Shown here: positions 34,765 through 36,603 of the stretch, in pieces
Numbering within the stretch: position 1 is the stretch's first letter
Layout of the letters: the number at the start of each line of letters is the position of its first letter
Assembly (NCBI RefSeq): GCF_000337595.1
Contig: NZ_AOIL01000032.1
Location: forward strand, 14,570-51,172
Direction: 5' to 3'
DNA: 36,603 nucleotides
Source: Natrialba taiwanensis DSM 12281
Lineage (GTDB): Archaea; Halobacteriota; Halobacteria; Halobacteriales; Natrialbaceae
Notes under the pieces: generated by a model
Seen by the model: the letters and a program-made list of their open reading frames with translations, nothing else
Told to the model about the DNA's origin: nothing
Database searches by the model: none
Position numbers and translations under genes: made by a program

Positions 34765-35798
34765 TGGCCCAGCAAGAGGAGCACCGACAGACGGATCGCT
34801 CGCTGACGATGAGCCGGGCAATGGTCGAAGCGATCGCCCACGAAATGCGCGAGGACGATGCCGTCTTCTACATGGGCGAGGACGTCGCGGACTACGGCGG
34901 CATCTTCGATAGCACCGAGGGACTTCTCGATGAGTTCGGCCCCGACCGTATCATGGACGTGCCCATCAGCGAGACGGCGTACATCGGTGCTGCGGTCGGT
35001 GCCGCACAGGAGGGGATGCGGCCGATTGCCGAACTCATGTTTGTCGACTTCTTCGGCGTCGGCATGGACCAGATCTACAACCAGATGGCGAAGAATACCT
35101 ATATGAGTGGGGGAGCCGTTTCCGTTCCGATGGTTCTTACCGCCGCCGTTGGCGGGACGTATAACGACGCTGCACAGCACTCCCAGACGCTCTACGGAAC
35201 GTTCGCTCACCTGCCGGGAATGAAGGTTGTGGTCCCATCGACGGCCTACGATGCAAAGGGACTGCTACACACTGCGATCCGTGACGATGATCCGGTCGTC
35301 TACATGTTTCACAAGCGGTTGATGGGTATCGGGTGGCTCCCCGCACCGGACGGCCCGAAAACGGGCGTCCCCGAGGAGGCGTACACGATCCCGTTCGGCC
35401 GTGCCGACATCAAACGTGAGGGTGCTGACGTGACCGTCGTCACACTCGGATTGCACGTCCACCGTGCGCTTGCGGCCGCCGACTCGCTTGCCGATGACGG
35501 GATCGATACCGAAGTCATCGATCTTCGGACGCTGGTTCCGCTCGATATCGAAACGATCTGTGAATCGGTAGCGAAGACAGGTCGACTCGTCGTCGTCGAC
35601 GAAGATTACCGTTCGTACGGTCTCACCGGCGAAATCATCGCAGGGGTGGCTGAAGCTGAACTCGCCGCTCTCGACGCCGTCGAACGGGTTGCACTTCCGG
35701 ACGTCCCGATACCCTACGCGCGCCCGATGGAGGACGAAGTCGTCCCGGACACCGACGATATCACGGCGGCGATTCGACGCGTTCGATCGGACGAATGA
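34764..35798 (+). CDS. 2-oxoacid/acetoin dehydrogenase E1 component, beta subunit
   Basis: A 344-residue E1 beta subunit, partner of the preceding gene. Family features are M-G-E-D-V-A-D-Y-G-G-I-F near residue 33, the glutamate that activates thiamine diphosphate, then P-I-S-E-T-A-Y-I-G-A-A-V-G-A-A (about 71-85), P-I-A-E-L-M-F-V-D-F-F near 90, and the C-terminal transketolase-type domain with E-V-I-D-L-R-T-L-V-P-L-D near 250. The ATG overlaps the stop of E1 alpha (TGATG), and its own stop overlaps the lipoyl gene start (ATGA), so translation of the three is likely coupled. Confidence 0.94.
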   Translation: MAQQEEHRQTDRSLTMSRAMVEAIAHEMREDDAVFYMGEDVADYGGIFDSTEGLLDEFGPDRIMDVPISETAYIGAAVGAAQEGMRPIAELMFVDFFGVGMDQIYNQMAKNTYMSGGAVSVPMVLTAAVGGTYNDAAQHSQTLYGTFAHLPGMKVVVPSTAYDAKGLLHTAIRDDDPVVYMFHKRLMGIGWLPAPDGPKTGVPEEAYTIPFGRADIKREGADVTVVTLGLHVHRALAAADSLADDGIDTEVIDLRTLVPLDIETICESVAKTGRLVVVDEDYRSYGLTGEIIAGVAEAELAALDAVERVALPDVPIPYARPMEDEVVPDTDDITAAIRRVRSDE

Positions 35799-36058
35799 GT
35801 TCGAACACTCCCCGCGTCGCCGTCGAGACGGTCGACGTCTGGCCCGCGGATACCGACGAGGACGAGGGCGTCGTCGTCAACTGGTTCACGAGCGAGGGGA
35901 CCCGCGTCGACGAGGGCGATCCCCTCTGTGAATTCCAGGTCGAAAAGGTAAGCGTCGACGTGCCGGCACCGGCGTCCGGCATCCTCGACGAGATCGCCCT
36001 CGACGAAGACGACGAGTTCGAAAAGGGCGAGACGATCGCCTGGATTCGCCGTGACTAG
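35795..36058 (+). CDS. Free-standing lipoyl-domain protein
   Basis: An 87-residue protein that is a single biotinyl/lipoyl domain. The modified lysine is Lys51 in Q-V-E-K-V-S-V, with the expected G-x-x-V-x-x-G-D hinge before it (G-T-R-V-D-E-G-D, 35-42) and V-P-A-P-x-S-G-I after it. It would swing between E1 and E2 in the dehydrogenase complex. Normally this domain is the N-terminus of E2; here it is a separate gene between E1 beta and an E2 that lacks one. Its ATG overlaps the E1 beta stop by four bases. Confidence 0.92.
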   Translation: MSSNTPRVAVETVDVWPADTDEDEGVVVNWFTSEGTRVDEGDPLCEFQVEKVSVDVPAPASGILDEIALDEDDEFEKGETIAWIRRD

Positions 36059-36093
36059 CCCCGTCGCTCGTCTAGAACCCGTTTCCAGAGAGT

Positions 36094-36589
36094 ATGACTG
36101 ACACTGATCCAGACACCGACACTGATACCGGCCCAGATCCCGATTCAGACGAAGACCCGGGCCCGCATCCGGACCCAGATTCAACCCGGCCCGACGATGC
36201 ACCAGCGACGAACGCCTCCGAATCCCATCTCGGCCGGACCGTCTCCGAGGAGCGGCCACTGTCTCGAATGCGACAGACGATTGCGAACCGTCTCCAGGAG
36301 AGTTCTCGGAACGCGGTTCACGTGACTGTAAGCCGGGAGATAGACGCCGAACCACTCCTGCAGGCAACCGAGAGTGCAGCGACGACCCTCGATGTGGACA
36401 TCTCCGTGTTCGACCTCGTACTCCGTGCAGTTTCTGCGACCCTTGCCGAACATCCGACCTTTAACGCGACGTTCGAAGACGAGATGCACGTCCTGTACGA
36501 AGAGCATAATATCGGTATCGCCGTCGATATCGAGGCCGGGTTGGTGACCCCCGTCCTCCGTCATCTCGATTCGAAATCCCTCATTGCTC
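36094..36589 (+). CDS. 2-oxoacid dehydrogenase E2 acyltransferase, C-terminus cut by contig end
   Basis: The first 165 or so residues of an E2 acyltransferase. Residues 1-40 are a low-complexity linker of repeated Asp/Thr/Pro (D-T-D-P-D-T-D-T). The catalytic domain begins at about 57 with L-S-R-M-R-Q-T-I-A-N-R-L-Q-E-S and continues through H-V-T-V-S-R-E-I-D-A, S-V-F-D-L-V-L-R-A-V and N-I-G-I-A-V-D-I-E-A-G-L-V-T-P-V-L. The catalytic H-x-x-x-D-G lies beyond the end. Neither a lipoyl domain nor a clear E1/E3-binding domain precedes the core; the lipoyl function is supplied by the neighbouring 87-residue protein. Sequence from about 36590 on is adapter. Confidence 0.9.
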
Positions 36590-36603
36590 AGATCGGAAGA
36601 GCG
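36590..36603. other. Illumina adapter remnant (right contig end)
   Basis: The last 14 bases, AGATCGGAAGAGCG, are the standard start of Illumina adapter read-through. They are not genomic and interrupt the E2 gene. Confidence 0.96.

Noticed and set aside
36096-36210. Repetitive D-T-D-P coding stretch as a possible CRISPR or tandem-repeat array
   Set aside because: The bases are short, irregular, in-frame Asp/Thr/Pro codons forming a linker, with no conserved repeat-spacer spacing.
9-36603. Terminal inverted repeat suggesting a linear replicon or virus
   Set aside because: The repeat is 14 bases of Illumina adapter plus seven bases, so it is a library artefact.

Overview
The window is a complete draft contig from an extremely halophilic archaeon (class Halobacteria). 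The evidence is high GC, very acidic proteins (Asp/Glu-rich with few Lys), twin-arginine signals on the secreted enzymes, archaeal TATA boxes 24-31 bp upstream of ATG codons (the leaderless-mRNA arrangement), and haloarchaeal gene families such as a CPH-type copper ATPase and single and tandem UspA proteins. I do not assign a genus. Both ends carry Illumina adapter sequence in outward orientation, so the outermost bases are not genomic and the two terminal genes are cut by the assembly.

Positions 1-25 kb form a pectin and galacturonate utilisation island. Secreted enzymes are a Tat-exported PL1-type pectate lyase with a C-terminal ricin-type lectin domain (2604-4310), a CE8 pectin methylesterase (5247-6368) and a broken second pectate lyase (21712-22466). 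A cytoplasmic set follows: GH28 polygalacturonase (16973-18541) and a GH4 enzyme resembling alpha-galacturonidases (18634-20055). Free galacturonate can then enter an oxidative, non-phosphorylating route: uronate dehydrogenase (11373-12233), a lactonase-type beta-propeller (14677-15751, frameshifted here), enolase-superfamily acid-sugar dehydratases (1316-2494, 8134-9384, 9469-10602), a DHDPS-family lyase (6582-7517) and a 2-oxoglutarate-semialdehyde-type aldehyde dehydrogenase (12227-13678). Accessory genes are a ThuA-like protein, a Gfo/Idh/MocA oxidoreductase, a PPC/DUF296 protein, a UspA protein, two small or unrecognised proteins and a 642-residue protein of unknown function (23152-25080). 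An IclR-type regulator (20811-21584) sits inside the island. Three copies of a 19-bp palindrome (consensus TGTTC-N9-GAACA), two in the lyase/dehydratase divergent region and one abutting the regulator's own TATA box, suggest its operator. No transporter for pectin products is present.

Three island genes are damaged: a glycerate 2-kinase with its middle deleted (813-1148), the frameshifted lactonase, and the pectate lyase with a frameshift plus an internal deletion. The island therefore seems to be eroding, or some of these are assembly errors.

Positions 25-36.6 kb are a different accessory segment: a TetR-MATE efflux operon, a CopB-like P-type ATPase, a rhodanese/metallo-beta-lactamase fusion, a methyltransferase, a tandem UspA protein and the start of a 2-oxoacid (acetoin-type) dehydrogenase operon: E1 alpha, E1 beta, a free-standing lipoyl-domain protein, and an E2 without its own lipoyl domain that runs off the contig. 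No tRNA, rRNA, CRISPR array or insertion sequence was seen.
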